64,000 nt of DNA. Origin: Archangium violaceum (GTDB lineage Bacteria > Myxococcota > Myxococcia > Myxococcales > Myxococcaceae). The stretch lies in the NCBI RefSeq assembly GCF_016859125.1, contig NZ_CP069338.1, forward strand, positions 11,411,501 through 11,475,500, given 5' to 3'. Shown one piece after another: positions 35,088 through 42,472 of this stretch. The notes beneath the pieces are model-generated. The model saw only the letters and a list, made by a program, of their open reading frames with translations, made no database searches and was not told the DNA's origin. Numbering within the stretch: position 1 is the first letter of the stretch; the number at the start of each line of letters is the position of its first letter. Both the position numbers and the translations under genes were made by a program.

Positions 35088-36260
35088 TCAGTTGACCAGT
35101 CTTTCGATTTCTTCGGGGCTGAAGCCAGCCTCCGAGAGAATTTTTCGCGAGTGCTGTCCCACTGCGGGTGGAGGTCGCAGGGGTGTTTCACCCATACGCA
35201 GGGGCGTGAGCAGGTGGGTCACCTTCCGCCCACGTTGGGTATCATCCGACTCCACGAAAAGACCCCGTGCGCGCAGCTGTGGGTCCTCGAGCACTTCATC
35301 GCCCTCGAGGACGGGTTCGACGCACACGTCCCTGGTCGCGAAGCGCTCCTTCCAATACGCCAGGGGGTGCTCGGCGAAGAGGCGCGTGAACTCGGCCTTC
35401 ACGCGCGCGCCGGCCTCGCCGGTGTCGTACGCGTCCGCGAGCAACTCCGGGCGTCCGAGGACCTCGCACACCCCGGCGAGGAACTTGGGCTCCAGCGCGC
35501 CCACGGACAGGTAGCGATCGTCGCTCGTGCGGTACAGTCCGTAGCAGGCCTGGCCACCGTTGAGCGTCTCCCGGCCGCGGCGCAGGGGTTGGCCCTGCTC
35601 GCCCATGATCAGCCGCGCCGCCAGGTGCATGTGGAGGAAGGCCAGGGCGCCATCCGTCATGGACACGTCCACGAAGCGGCCCTGCCCGGTGCGCTCGCGC
35701 TCGTGGAGCGCCGCGAGGATGCCCACCAGCGCGAAGAGGCTTCCGCCGCCGATGTCGCCCAGCTGCACCCCCGGGAAGGCCGGCGCGCCATCCGCCTGTC
35801 CGCCATAGCCGAGCACCCCCGCGCGCGCCGCGTAGTTGATGTCGTGCCCCGCCCTCGAGCGATCCGGCCCCGTCTGCCCGTAGCCGGAGATGGCGCAGTA
35901 GACGAGCCGCGGGTTCTGCTCGCGCAGCACGCTCCAGCCCACGCCCAGCTTGTCCATGACGCCGGGCCGGAAACTCTCCAGCAGCACGTCGTAGCCGCGC
36001 ACCAGCCGCTTCAGGGCCTCGCGCCCCTCGGACGTCTTGAGGTCGAGCACGAGTGAGCGCTTGTTGCGGTTGAGCCCGTAGAAGAGCGCGCTCTCGTCGT
36101 CGCGCAGGGGCGGCATGTGGCGGATGTAGTCACCGCCCACCGGGTCCTCGAGCTTGTCCACCGTGGCGCCCAGATCGGCGAGCACCAGCGTGGCGTAGGG
36201 ACCCGGCAGCAGGCGGGAGAGATCCAGGACCTTGAGTCCGGTCAGGGGCAGCGTGTTCAT
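35088..36260 (-). CDS. CaiB/BaiF-family protein, probably alpha-methylacyl-CoA racemase
   Basis: This 390-residue class III CoA-transferase-fold protein has GHDINYAARAG (the His-Asp pair of the racemase), the conserved Asp of DVSMTDGA and the Glu of VGALEPKF. Together these match alpha-methylacyl-CoA racemase rather than formyl- or carnitine-CoA transferase. The enzyme would epimerise 2-methyl-branched acyl-CoAs. It reads toward the PKS operon but is 326 bp away. The preceding gene, an SCP2 domain protein, ends 110 bp upstream, with a strong terminator in between. A link to PKS precursor supply is possible but speculative. Confidence 0.88.
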   Translation of the reverse strand: MNTLPLTGLKVLDLSRLLPGPYATLVLADLGATVDKLEDPVGGDYIRHMPPLRDDESALFYGLNRNKRSLVLDLKTSEGREALKRLVRGYDVLLESFRPGVMDKLGVGWSVLREQNPRLVYCAISGYGQTGPDRSRAGHDINYAARAGVLGYGGQADGAPAFPGVQLGDIGGGSLFALVGILAALHERERTGQGRFVDVSMTDGALAFLHMHLAARLIMGEQGQPLRRGRETLNGGQACYGLYRTSDDRYLSVGALEPKFLAGVCEVLGRPELLADAYDTGEAGARVKAEFTRLFAEHPLAYWKERFATRDVCVEPVLEGDEVLEDPQLRARGLFVESDDTQRGRKVTHLLTPLRMGETPLRPPPAVGQHSRKILSEAGFSPEEIERLVN

Positions 36261-36286
36261 GGGGGTGGGGGCGAGGGGGGCGGGGA

Positions 36287-36330
36287 CAAAAAAGAAGCGG
36301 CGCGGCCCCCACGCAGGAGCACGCGCCGCT
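36287..36330 (-). terminator. Strong intrinsic terminator between the SCP2 and racemase genes
   Basis: On the minus strand, AGCGGCGCG (36330-36322) pairs perfectly with CGCGCCGCT (36304-36296), followed by TTCTTTTTTG (36295-36286). This 9-bp GC stem with a T tract is the best Rho-independent terminator in the window. It ends only about 27 bases before the racemase start codon, so it may act as an attenuator. Confidence 0.9.
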
Positions 36331-36370
36331 CGAGGAGGACCGCGCCCGGGGGGACGCGTCTCCGGTGAGT

Positions 36371-36700
36371 CTAGCCGAGCAGCTTCGCCAGCTTCATGGC
36401 CAGCGCCATGTCCATCGGCTTGAACTTGAGCTTGCCCTGCATGGCGGCCATCTGGGCGTTGAGCTGCTTGGCGCGGATCTTCACGAAGTCATCGTTGCTG
36501 ACGGTGACGGTCATCTTCGGGGTGCCCTCGGCGCCCTTCGTCACCCAGCCCTCCGGCTTGGTGCAGTCCAGCGTCCAGGTGCCACCGTTGTCGCCGGTGA
36601 TGTTGAAGTGGATGACCGAATTGATGTCCTTGGCCAACTCCGGCTTCTGCTGCAGCACGGCCGGAATGTCCTGCTCGAGAATGTCCTGCGCGCTCGCCAT
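36371..36700 (-). CDS. SCP2 sterol-binding domain protein
   Basis: This 109-residue single-domain protein resembles SCP2 sterol carriers. It has the INSVIHFNITGDNGGTWTLD strand pair, the PKMTVTVSNDDFVKI segment and the C-terminal GKLKFKPMDMALAMKL helix that forms the lipid cavity. It probably binds acyl-CoA or other lipids in the cytosol. I chose the ATG at 36700 because GGGAGAG precedes it; the open frame extends upstream without a ribosome site. Its neighbour is the alpha-methylacyl-CoA racemase, a pair linked by branched-lipid metabolism. Confidence 0.93.
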   Translation of the reverse strand: MASAQDILEQDIPAVLQQKPELAKDINSVIHFNITGDNGGTWTLDCTKPEGWVTKGAEGTPKMTVTVSNDDFVKIRAKQLNAQMAAMQGKLKFKPMDMALAMKLAKLLG

Positions 36701-36790
36701 GGCTCTCTCCCTTGGAGGATTGATTGGTGAATCAACGCCGGTTCGGACCGTAATGATGGGGACCCGGCAGGTCAAGGCAGCAGGTGCCGC

Positions 36791-37270
36791 TCAACGGCCG
36801 GTACTGGCCTGCGCCTGACCCAACGAGCGGCGGACCATGTCCAGCAGATCGTTCAATTCGAACGGCTTGGCCAGGTGCCCCACCGCGCCGATGTCCGTGG
36901 CCTTGCTGCCCACGTTGCGGTCCGCGCTCAGGACGATGATGGGGATGGAGGCCACGGAGGACTTCTGCCGCATCCGCTGGGCGAACTCCCACCCGTCCAT
37001 CACCGGCATCATCAGGTCCAACAGGATGAGCTGGGGTGGATCCGGCTCGAGCCGCTCCAGTGCTTCCTTTCCATTGCGTGCGCGGCGGATCTCGAAGCCC
37101 TCGGCCTCGAGGATTTCGGAGAGCGCCTCGAGGATGTCGGGGTCGTCGTCGACCACCAGCACGACATGGGAACCCGGGTGCTGAGAATTGGCTGAAGACA
37201 GATTTTTCTCCTGAGGTTGCGCGCACCCTCGATTTTCTCTCAAGGCGCGGGAAGGTGCGGAAGAAATCAA
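36791..37270 (-). CDS. Single-domain response regulator
   Basis: This receiver domain has VVDDDPDILEAL, the phospho-acceptor Asp in LLDLMMPVMDGW, VLSAD and the Lys of AKPF. There is no output domain. The start is uncertain. The longest frame uses TTG at 37270, but the best Shine-Dalgarno (AGGAG) is 6 bases before an in-frame CTG at 37201, which would remove 23 unstructured residues. It is divergent from the degenerate histidine kinase at 37340 across about 70 bp, so the two probably share a control region and may be partners. Confidence 0.85.
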   Translation of the reverse strand: MISSAPSRALRENRGCAQPQEKNLSSANSQHPGSHVVLVVDDDPDILEALSEILEAEGFEIRRARNGKEALERLEPDPPQLILLDLMMPVMDGWEFAQRMRQKSSVASIPIIVLSADRNVGSKATDIGAVGHLAKPFELNDLLDMVRRSLGQAQASTGR

Positions 37271-37339
37271 CCAGCTCGTGGGGCAGGGAGGCGGTCACGT
37301 TGCAAAATCGACAATGCCGCCCCACCGTTCTCCTAATCC

Positions 37340-38362
37340 ATGAGCGAGGAAACGGCAGGCGTGAGGTACGAGGGGGAACAGCGGAGGGCGGCCGAGGAAG
37401 AAGTACCCGGGTTCGCCATCCTCTCGCGGCGGGGTCATCTGCGGGAAGTGGATGGACGGCTGCGCACCCATCTGGGGGTGGAGCGCCTCCCCGAGGTGGT
37501 GGGCTCGGTGGCGGAGTTGTTGGAGGGCTCGGGTTTCCATCGGCGTCCGGGTGCGGATGTGTGGGAGCATGAAGGACGGCTGCTTCGTGCGGGCGAGCGC
37601 CCCCTGGAAGATGGTGCGAGGCTGGTGTGGACGCAGCCGCTGCAGGGGGACGAGGAGCTCATCCGGCGCCGGGTTCGCTATCTCGGGCTGGCCTCTCATG
37701 ATCTGCGGGGCTCCCTGGCCAACGTGCGCTCCTACGCGGCCCTGTTGCTCAATGGTCGCATTCCGCTGGAACCGAAGGCGAAACGCGGGTTGGAAACCAT
37801 CCTCCGGAACACGGACAAGGCGCTCTCCTTTGCCCAGGATTTCTTCGACGCGAGCCGGGCCGATCTGGGCATGTTGGCGTGTGAGCGGGAGCGGCAGGCG
37901 CTCGAGCCCCTGCTCGCCAGCGCGGTGGAGCACAACCTCGAGGCGGCGGGCGCGGCGAACGTGGCGATGAGCCTGGAGCTGCCGGACGGACCGCTGCCGG
38001 AGGTGGACGTGGACGGGGGCCGGGTGCAGCACGCCGTGGAGGCCTTCCTCCGCCACCACCTGCTGCGTGCCAAGGCAGGGGAGCAGCTCCGGGTGAGGGT
38101 GCGGCCGGAGGGGAGCAGCCTCCGGGTGGAGGTGCGGCGCGACGGCGTGCCCCTATCGGACGAGGAGGCCGAGCTCACCTTCGCACGCGAGGAGCGCGCC
38201 TTCCGGGAGAAGAAGCTGGAGGATCCGCTGCGCCTGGGACTGGCCCGGCAGGAGGTGGAGGCGCTCGGTGGCTCGGTGGGGGTGACGACGGACGCGGGGG
38301 GCACCACCCTCTTCCTTACACTCCCCATCGCTCTCGCTTCCTCGGTGGGCATCCAGGTCTGA
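37340..38362 (+). CDS. Histidine-kinase-like protein with a degenerate ATPase domain
   Basis: This 340-residue cytosolic protein has an N-terminal sensor-like region (about 20-105) and a good DHp helix with the H-box His in LGLASHDLRGSLANV (near 119). The catalytic domain is poorly conserved. The N-box Asn is missing (VQHAVEAFLRHHLL), the DxGxG loop reads RRDGVPLSDEE, and the second Gly-rich loop is LRLGLARQEVEALGG. It may not bind ATP, and could act as a phosphotransfer or phosphatase partner of the divergent receiver protein. That role is inferred from motif loss and position. Confidence 0.82.
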   Translation: MSEETAGVRYEGEQRRAAEEEVPGFAILSRRGHLREVDGRLRTHLGVERLPEVVGSVAELLEGSGFHRRPGADVWEHEGRLLRAGERPLEDGARLVWTQPLQGDEELIRRRVRYLGLASHDLRGSLANVRSYAALLLNGRIPLEPKAKRGLETILRNTDKALSFAQDFFDASRADLGMLACERERQALEPLLASAVEHNLEAAGAANVAMSLELPDGPLPEVDVDGGRVQHAVEAFLRHHLLRAKAGEQLRVRVRPEGSSLRVEVRRDGVPLSDEEAELTFAREERAFREKKLEDPLRLGLARQEVEALGGSVGVTTDAGGTTLFLTLPIALASSVGIQV

Positions 38363-38438
38363 ACCCTCTATTCGTCGTGCTGGCGACCCGTACACGTCAA
38401 GGCTATCCTGCCCTGGTCTTTTCCAAGGAGTGCGTGTG

Positions 38439-38672
38439 ATGGGTCTGAAGATGTCGGAGATTCTGCTGATCATGGGGGTGCTGCTGCTCCTCTTCGGGGG
38501 CTCGCGCCTGCCGCAGCTCGGCTCCGCGTTGGGGAGCGCCATCCGCAACTTCAAGCGGGGTTTCGGAGGCGAGGAGTCCGCCGCCGACGAGAAGAAGCAG
38601 CCGGGTTCGCTCGCCAGCAGCACCACGGTCGAGAAGGACGTCGGCGCCCGGACCGGCAGCCAGCAGGGCTGA
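38439..38672 (+). CDS. tatA: Sec-independent translocase TatA/E subunit
   Basis: This 77-residue protein has a single N-terminal membrane helix (SEILLIMGVLLLLFGGSRLP), the FG hinge, an amphipathic helix (LGSALGSAIRNFKRGF) and a charged tail. This is the TatA/E pattern for moving folded proteins across the inner membrane. I chose the ATG at 38439 because AAGGAG lies 8 bases upstream; a GTG at 38430 would overlap that site. No tatB or tatC is adjacent. Confidence 0.93.
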   Translation: MGLKMSEILLIMGVLLLLFGGSRLPQLGSALGSAIRNFKRGFGGEESAADEKKQPGSLASSTTVEKDVGARTGSQQG

Positions 38673-38695
38673 GTCCTCCCCACCTCGTCTCACCG

Positions 38696-38751
38696 AGCAC
38701 CGCGCCCGATCGGCCTCCCCTCACCGGGAGAGGTGGACGGGCGCCGGTGCT
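38696..38751. terminator. Bidirectional hairpin between tatA and the acyl-CoA synthetase gene
   Basis: AGCACCGCGCCCG (38696-38708) pairs with CGGGCGCCGGTGCT (38738-38751) with one bulged base. The interior contains a smaller CCTCCC/GGGAGAGG pairing. It fills the gap between convergent genes and so can terminate both. No long T tract is present. Confidence 0.7.
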
Positions 38752-38771
38752 CGAGGCGTTTGGAGCGGAGC

Positions 38772-40628
38772 TCAATCCGCCAGGTCGCCCTTGTCGTAGA
38801 GGCCGTCCAGCACCGCCTTGTACTTCTGGCTGACGTGCTTGCGCTTCACCTTGAGGCTCGGCGTCAGCTCGCCCGACTCCTGGCTGAAGTCCGCATCGAT
38901 CACGGCGAAGCGCTTGAGGGTGCTGAAGGACGGGAGCTCCGCGTTCACCTTGTCGAGGATCTCCTGCACGGCGGCCTGGATCTCCGGCCGGCGGCACAGC
39001 TCCGCGTAGGAGCCGGGTGTCTCGCCCTTGTCGGAGAGCAGCTTGCGCGCGGGCTCCTCGCTCACCGTGACGAGCGCCACCAGGTACTTGCGCTTGTCGC
39101 CGTGGACCACGGCCTGGCTGATGAGCGGGTACGTCTTCAGCAGGTTCTCGATGTTCTGCGGCGAGACGTTCTTCCCTCCGGACGTGACGATGATGTCCTT
39201 CTTGCGATCGGTGATGCGGACGTAGCCGTCCACGTCCACCTCGCCGATGTCGCCGCTGTGGAACCAACCATCGGGCTCGAGCACCTCGGCGGTGGCCTCG
39301 GGGTTCTTGTGGTAGCCCTTCATCACCCCCGGGCCCCGGATGAGGATCTCCCCGTCCTGGGCGATCCGCACCTCGGTGCCGGGCAGCGGCGGGCCCACGG
39401 TGCCGATCTTGATCCGAGCCGGCCGGGAGACGCAGGCGGCGGCCGACGTCTCGGTGAGGCCGTAGCCCTCCAGCACCTTGTAGCCGAGCAGCTCGAAGAA
39501 GTACGCGATCTTCCGTGACAGCGGCGCGCCGCCGGAGACGAACAGGCGCAGGTTGCCGCCCAGCTTCGCGTCGAGCTTCGCGCGCACCTTGCTGAACACC
39601 AGCTTGCGCGCCAGCGCCAGGCCCACCATGTGGGGCTCTCGGCCCTGGTTCTTCGCCTCCACGTACTCGTCGAAGAGCGCGAAGGCCCAGCGTATCAGCC
39701 GGCCCTTCACTCCCGGCTCGGCGGTGCCATCGGCCACCACCTTGCTGAAGACCTTCTCGAAGACGCGCGGCACCGCCGGGAGGATGGTGGGGCGCGTCTC
39801 CATCAGGTTGTCCATCAGCTTCTCCGCGGACTCGGCGAACACCATGCGGAAGCCCATGCACAGCCAGGCGGCCTTCACCACCTGCCCGAAGGAGTGCGCC
39901 ATGGGCAGGAACATCAGCACCGAGTCGGCGGGCATCATGAGTGAGATGCCCTTCACCGCGAGGGCCTCGTAGGACCAGTTGCCGTGGGTGAGCAGCACGC
40001 CCTTCGGATCGCCCGTGGTGCCGGAGGTGTAGATGATGCAGCAGACGTCGTCCGGGCCCATGGCGTGCGCCCGCTCGTCGAAGGACTCCGGCCGGGCCGC
40101 GTGCGCCTCGCGCCCCCGGGCCATGAGCTCCTCGAGCGTCAGCTCCATGTCGCCCGAGGGGGCGCCCTCGAAGAGGACGACCTTGCGCACGCTGGGACAC
40201 TCGGAGAGCTTCTGCCGCAGACGGGTGGCACGCCCGGGCTGCTTGGGCGTCTTCTCGTCATGGTCCACGAAGACGAACGAGGCCTCGGAGTGGTTGAGGA
40301 TGTAGCGGGCCTCGTCCGGCGTATTGGACGCGTAGATGGGAACGGTGATGGCCCGCGCGGCGGAGATGGCCAGATCGCACACCACCCATCGCAGGCTGGT
40401 GTCCGCGAAGACGGCCACGCGCTCACCCGGCTTCAACCCCAGGGAGATGAGCCCGGCGGACAGCGCCTTCACCTCCTCGAGGATCCGTCCCCAGGTGACG
40501 TCCTCCCAGCGACCACCCGTCTTCCAGCTCGCCGCGACCTGCGTGGGTGATTGCGCCCGTTGGAGCAGCATTTCGATCAGGTTGCGCACCGGCGCGACGG
40601 GAGTGTCTAGTTGGGATTCCGCCCTCAT
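38772..40628 (-). CDS. Long-chain acyl-CoA synthetase (AMP-forming)
   Basis: This adenylate-forming enzyme of 618 residues makes acyl-CoA from fatty acid, ATP and CoA. Visible motifs are the P-loop-like YTSGTTGDPKGV, the GYGLTETSAA motif, GWFHSGDIGEVDVDGYV and DRKKDIIVTSGGKNVSPQNIE, in the usual order and length for long-chain members. The ATG at 40628 overlaps the stop of the upstream TPR gene (ATGA) and follows GGAGGAACT, so translation is coupled. A longer frame upstream has no ribosome site. The open end faces tatA. Confidence 0.95.
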   Translation of the reverse strand: MRAESQLDTPVAPVRNLIEMLLQRAQSPTQVAASWKTGGRWEDVTWGRILEEVKALSAGLISLGLKPGERVAVFADTSLRWVVCDLAISAARAITVPIYASNTPDEARYILNHSEASFVFVDHDEKTPKQPGRATRLRQKLSECPSVRKVVLFEGAPSGDMELTLEELMARGREAHAARPESFDERAHAMGPDDVCCIIYTSGTTGDPKGVLLTHGNWSYEALAVKGISLMMPADSVLMFLPMAHSFGQVVKAAWLCMGFRMVFAESAEKLMDNLMETRPTILPAVPRVFEKVFSKVVADGTAEPGVKGRLIRWAFALFDEYVEAKNQGREPHMVGLALARKLVFSKVRAKLDAKLGGNLRLFVSGGAPLSRKIAYFFELLGYKVLEGYGLTETSAAACVSRPARIKIGTVGPPLPGTEVRIAQDGEILIRGPGVMKGYHKNPEATAEVLEPDGWFHSGDIGEVDVDGYVRITDRKKDIIVTSGGKNVSPQNIENLLKTYPLISQAVVHGDKRKYLVALVTVSEEPARKLLSDKGETPGSYAELCRRPEIQAAVQEILDKVNAELPSFSTLKRFAVIDADFSQESGELTPSLKVKRKHVSQKYKAVLDGLYDKGDLAD

Positions 40629-41365
40629 TTGAGTTCCTCCTCGATGGCGGCCTGGACCTTCTTCGACCAACCCTGGACGCGTTGGCCCTCGGCCGGGTCT
40701 TGCCCCACGCTCCCCTGGGACACCTTGAGGATGGCCTCGTGCGCCTTCTTCTCCTCGCCATCGGCGAGCAGCGTCTCGGCCAGGTACAGCCAGGCCCGCG
40801 ACTGCTCGGGGTACTTCGCGATGACCTTTTCGAAATTCGAGGCGGACTTCTTCAGGTTCCTCTTGGGCCAGGGCAGCTCATAGAAATAACGTCCCTTGGC
40901 CAGTAGAGGTCCACCGCGCTCGTACATCGGGTCCAGCTTCAGCGCGGCATCCAGGCGCTCGTTGTACTTGCCCTCCAGCCCCTCGCCGAGCGCCGTGAGG
41001 ATGCCCACCGCCTGCGAATAGGCGCCGATGCCCAGGGCCGCGTAGTAGTGGCCCTCCACCCGCTCCGGCGCCACCTTCCGGGCGCGATCCCCGAGCTCCC
41101 ACACCTGCCGGCCCAGGGTCTTCTTCACCTTGGCGTCCGTGGAGCCCTCCGCCTGCCAGTTGCGGATCCGGGCCGCGCGCCACAGCACCTCGTGGTCCTC
41201 GGGGGCGGACTCGACCGCCTTCTTCAAGGTCTCGTCGAGCTGCTTCGCCACGGCGGCGTCACCACGCCGGGCGTACTGCGCATCCCAGGAGGACAGCCCT
41301 TCGGGGGTCGCGGCCAGCGCGGGCATGGCCACCAGCAGGAAAAAGGCAAGTGAAATCGAGCGCAT
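40625..41365 (-). CDS. Secreted TPR protein, TatT-like
   Basis: This 246-residue protein has a signal peptide (SISLAFFLLVAMPALA) and TPR-like helical pairs, the clearest being SNFEKVIAKYPEQSRAWLYLAETLLADGEEKKA. It resembles the periplasmic T component (TatT) of some TRAP transporters, but no transporter gene is nearby. It is coupled by a four-base overlap to the acyl-CoA synthetase, so a role in lipid or fatty-acid handling in the periplasm is possible but inferred. Confidence 0.78.
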   Translation of the reverse strand: MRSISLAFFLLVAMPALAATPEGLSSWDAQYARRGDAAVAKQLDETLKKAVESAPEDHEVLWRAARIRNWQAEGSTDAKVKKTLGRQVWELGDRARKVAPERVEGHYYAALGIGAYSQAVGILTALGEGLEGKYNERLDAALKLDPMYERGGPLLAKGRYFYELPWPKRNLKKSASNFEKVIAKYPEQSRAWLYLAETLLADGEEKKAHEAILKVSQGSVGQDPAEGQRVQGWSKKVQAAIEEELK

Positions 41366-41497
41366 ACCGATCGTGTTAGCACGCGATTTCCAACCCCAGC
41401 AACCGACCCCCCAGACGACGAAGGCGGCACCCGCGGTGCCTCGTGCACCGTCAGGTACCGCCTCGTTGGGTAGCGGACAGGAATGAGGACTCCGCGC
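41366..41497 (-). promoter_or_regulatory. Gap with a GGCACC hairpin downstream of the sigma-factor gene
   Basis: The gap contains GGCACC-CGC-GGTGCC (41426-41440), a perfect 6-bp stem that may end the sigma-factor transcript. It must also hold the promoter of the TPR/acyl-CoA synthetase operon. I found no clear boxes. Confidence 0.4.
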
Positions 41498-42247
41498 TCA
41501 CGCGGCGTCCGCCGAGGAAGACTGCTGCTGCTCCTCGTCCTGGTTGAAGGCCGCCAGGTAGCGCTCGAGGAAGTTCTTCGTCTTGAGCTCCACCTGCCGC
41601 ACGCGCTCGCGCGACACGCCCCAGCGCTGGCCCAGCTCCTCCAGCGTGCGCGGCTTGTCCTGCGTGAGCCGCTCCTGGAGGATGTCCCAGCCCAGGTCGC
41701 CAATGCGCTTGCGGACCTTGGCCAGTGCCTCCTGCACCTCCTGATCCTGCTCACGGCCCAGGAAGATCTGCTGAGGTGACGGGCCCCCGTCCTCCAGCCG
41801 ATCCAGGAAGGTCGTTTCTCCCTCCTCGTCGATGCTCGCATCGAGCGAGAAGTCCGTCATGCTGCCGCGCTCGGACTCGCCGCCACGCACCTGGCTGCGG
41901 TTGTCCTTGAGGTACCGGGTGATGTAGGCGCGAATCCACCACACCGCGTAGGTGGCGAAGCGCACGTTCTTCTTCGGATCGAAGTGCTCGATCGCCTTCA
42001 TCAGGCCTACATTCCCCTCCTGGATGAGGTCGTCCAGCCGGGCACCACGGTTGGCGAACTTCTTCGCCACCGCCACCACGAAGGCCAGGTTGGACGTCGC
42101 GAGCGTCTGCCTCGCGGACTCATCACCCTTGCGAGCGCGCCGGGCCAGCTCGTACTCCTGCTCTCGGGTCAGCTGCGAATGATCCCCGAGGTGACGCAGG
42201 TAGTGCGACAGGCCCTCGGCTCCATACTTCATCGTCCTGTTCGCCAT
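41498..42247 (-). CDS. RpoH-like sigma-70 family RNA polymerase sigma factor
   Basis: This 249-residue sigma factor has region 2 (RLDDLIQEGNVGLMKAIEHFDPKK, then RFATYAVWWIRAYITRYL) and region 4 (TLEELGQRWGVSRERVRQVE). It lacks region 1.1, as in heat-shock (RpoH-like) and myxobacterial alternative sigma factors of the SigB to SigE type. The start is the ATG at 42247 (MANRTMKYG); the frame upstream has no ribosome site and an odd composition. It appears to be a single-gene transcription unit. The regulon cannot be read from the sequence. Confidence 0.93.
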   Translation of the reverse strand: MANRTMKYGAEGLSHYLRHLGDHSQLTREQEYELARRARKGDESARQTLATSNLAFVVAVAKKFANRGARLDDLIQEGNVGLMKAIEHFDPKKNVRFATYAVWWIRAYITRYLKDNRSQVRGGESERGSMTDFSLDASIDEEGETTFLDRLEDGGPSPQQIFLGREQDQEVQEALAKVRKRIGDLGWDILQERLTQDKPRTLEELGQRWGVSRERVRQVELKTKNFLERYLAAFNQDEEQQQSSSADAA

Positions 42248-42389
42248 TGTTTCGCGTCTCCGTTCCCTTGTGTCGGACGCGCGCGCCCCCCGGTTCCGCG
42301 TCCACACCACTAGGACGCACAACGAGCCGAAGGGTTTCTCATTTCCGTTCCGGGGTATTTCTCCCGCTTACCCTGTCTACAAGCGGGCC

Positions 42390-42417
42390 GGGCCTGTCAC
42401 GGGTGCGTGACGGGCCC
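42390..42417. terminator. 12-bp hairpin downstream of the FAD oxidase gene
   Basis: GGGCCTGTCACG (42390-42401) pairs with CGTGACGGGCCC (42406-42417) across a GGTG loop with a single T/G mismatch. It lies 56 bp after the minus-strand FAD oxidase gene and before the sigma-factor promoter. No T tract is seen. Confidence 0.65.
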
Positions 42418-42472
42418 GCGGCCGGGTGGAGCATGACTTCCGCCCTCGGAGAGCTCGCGTATCCGCGTAGGA

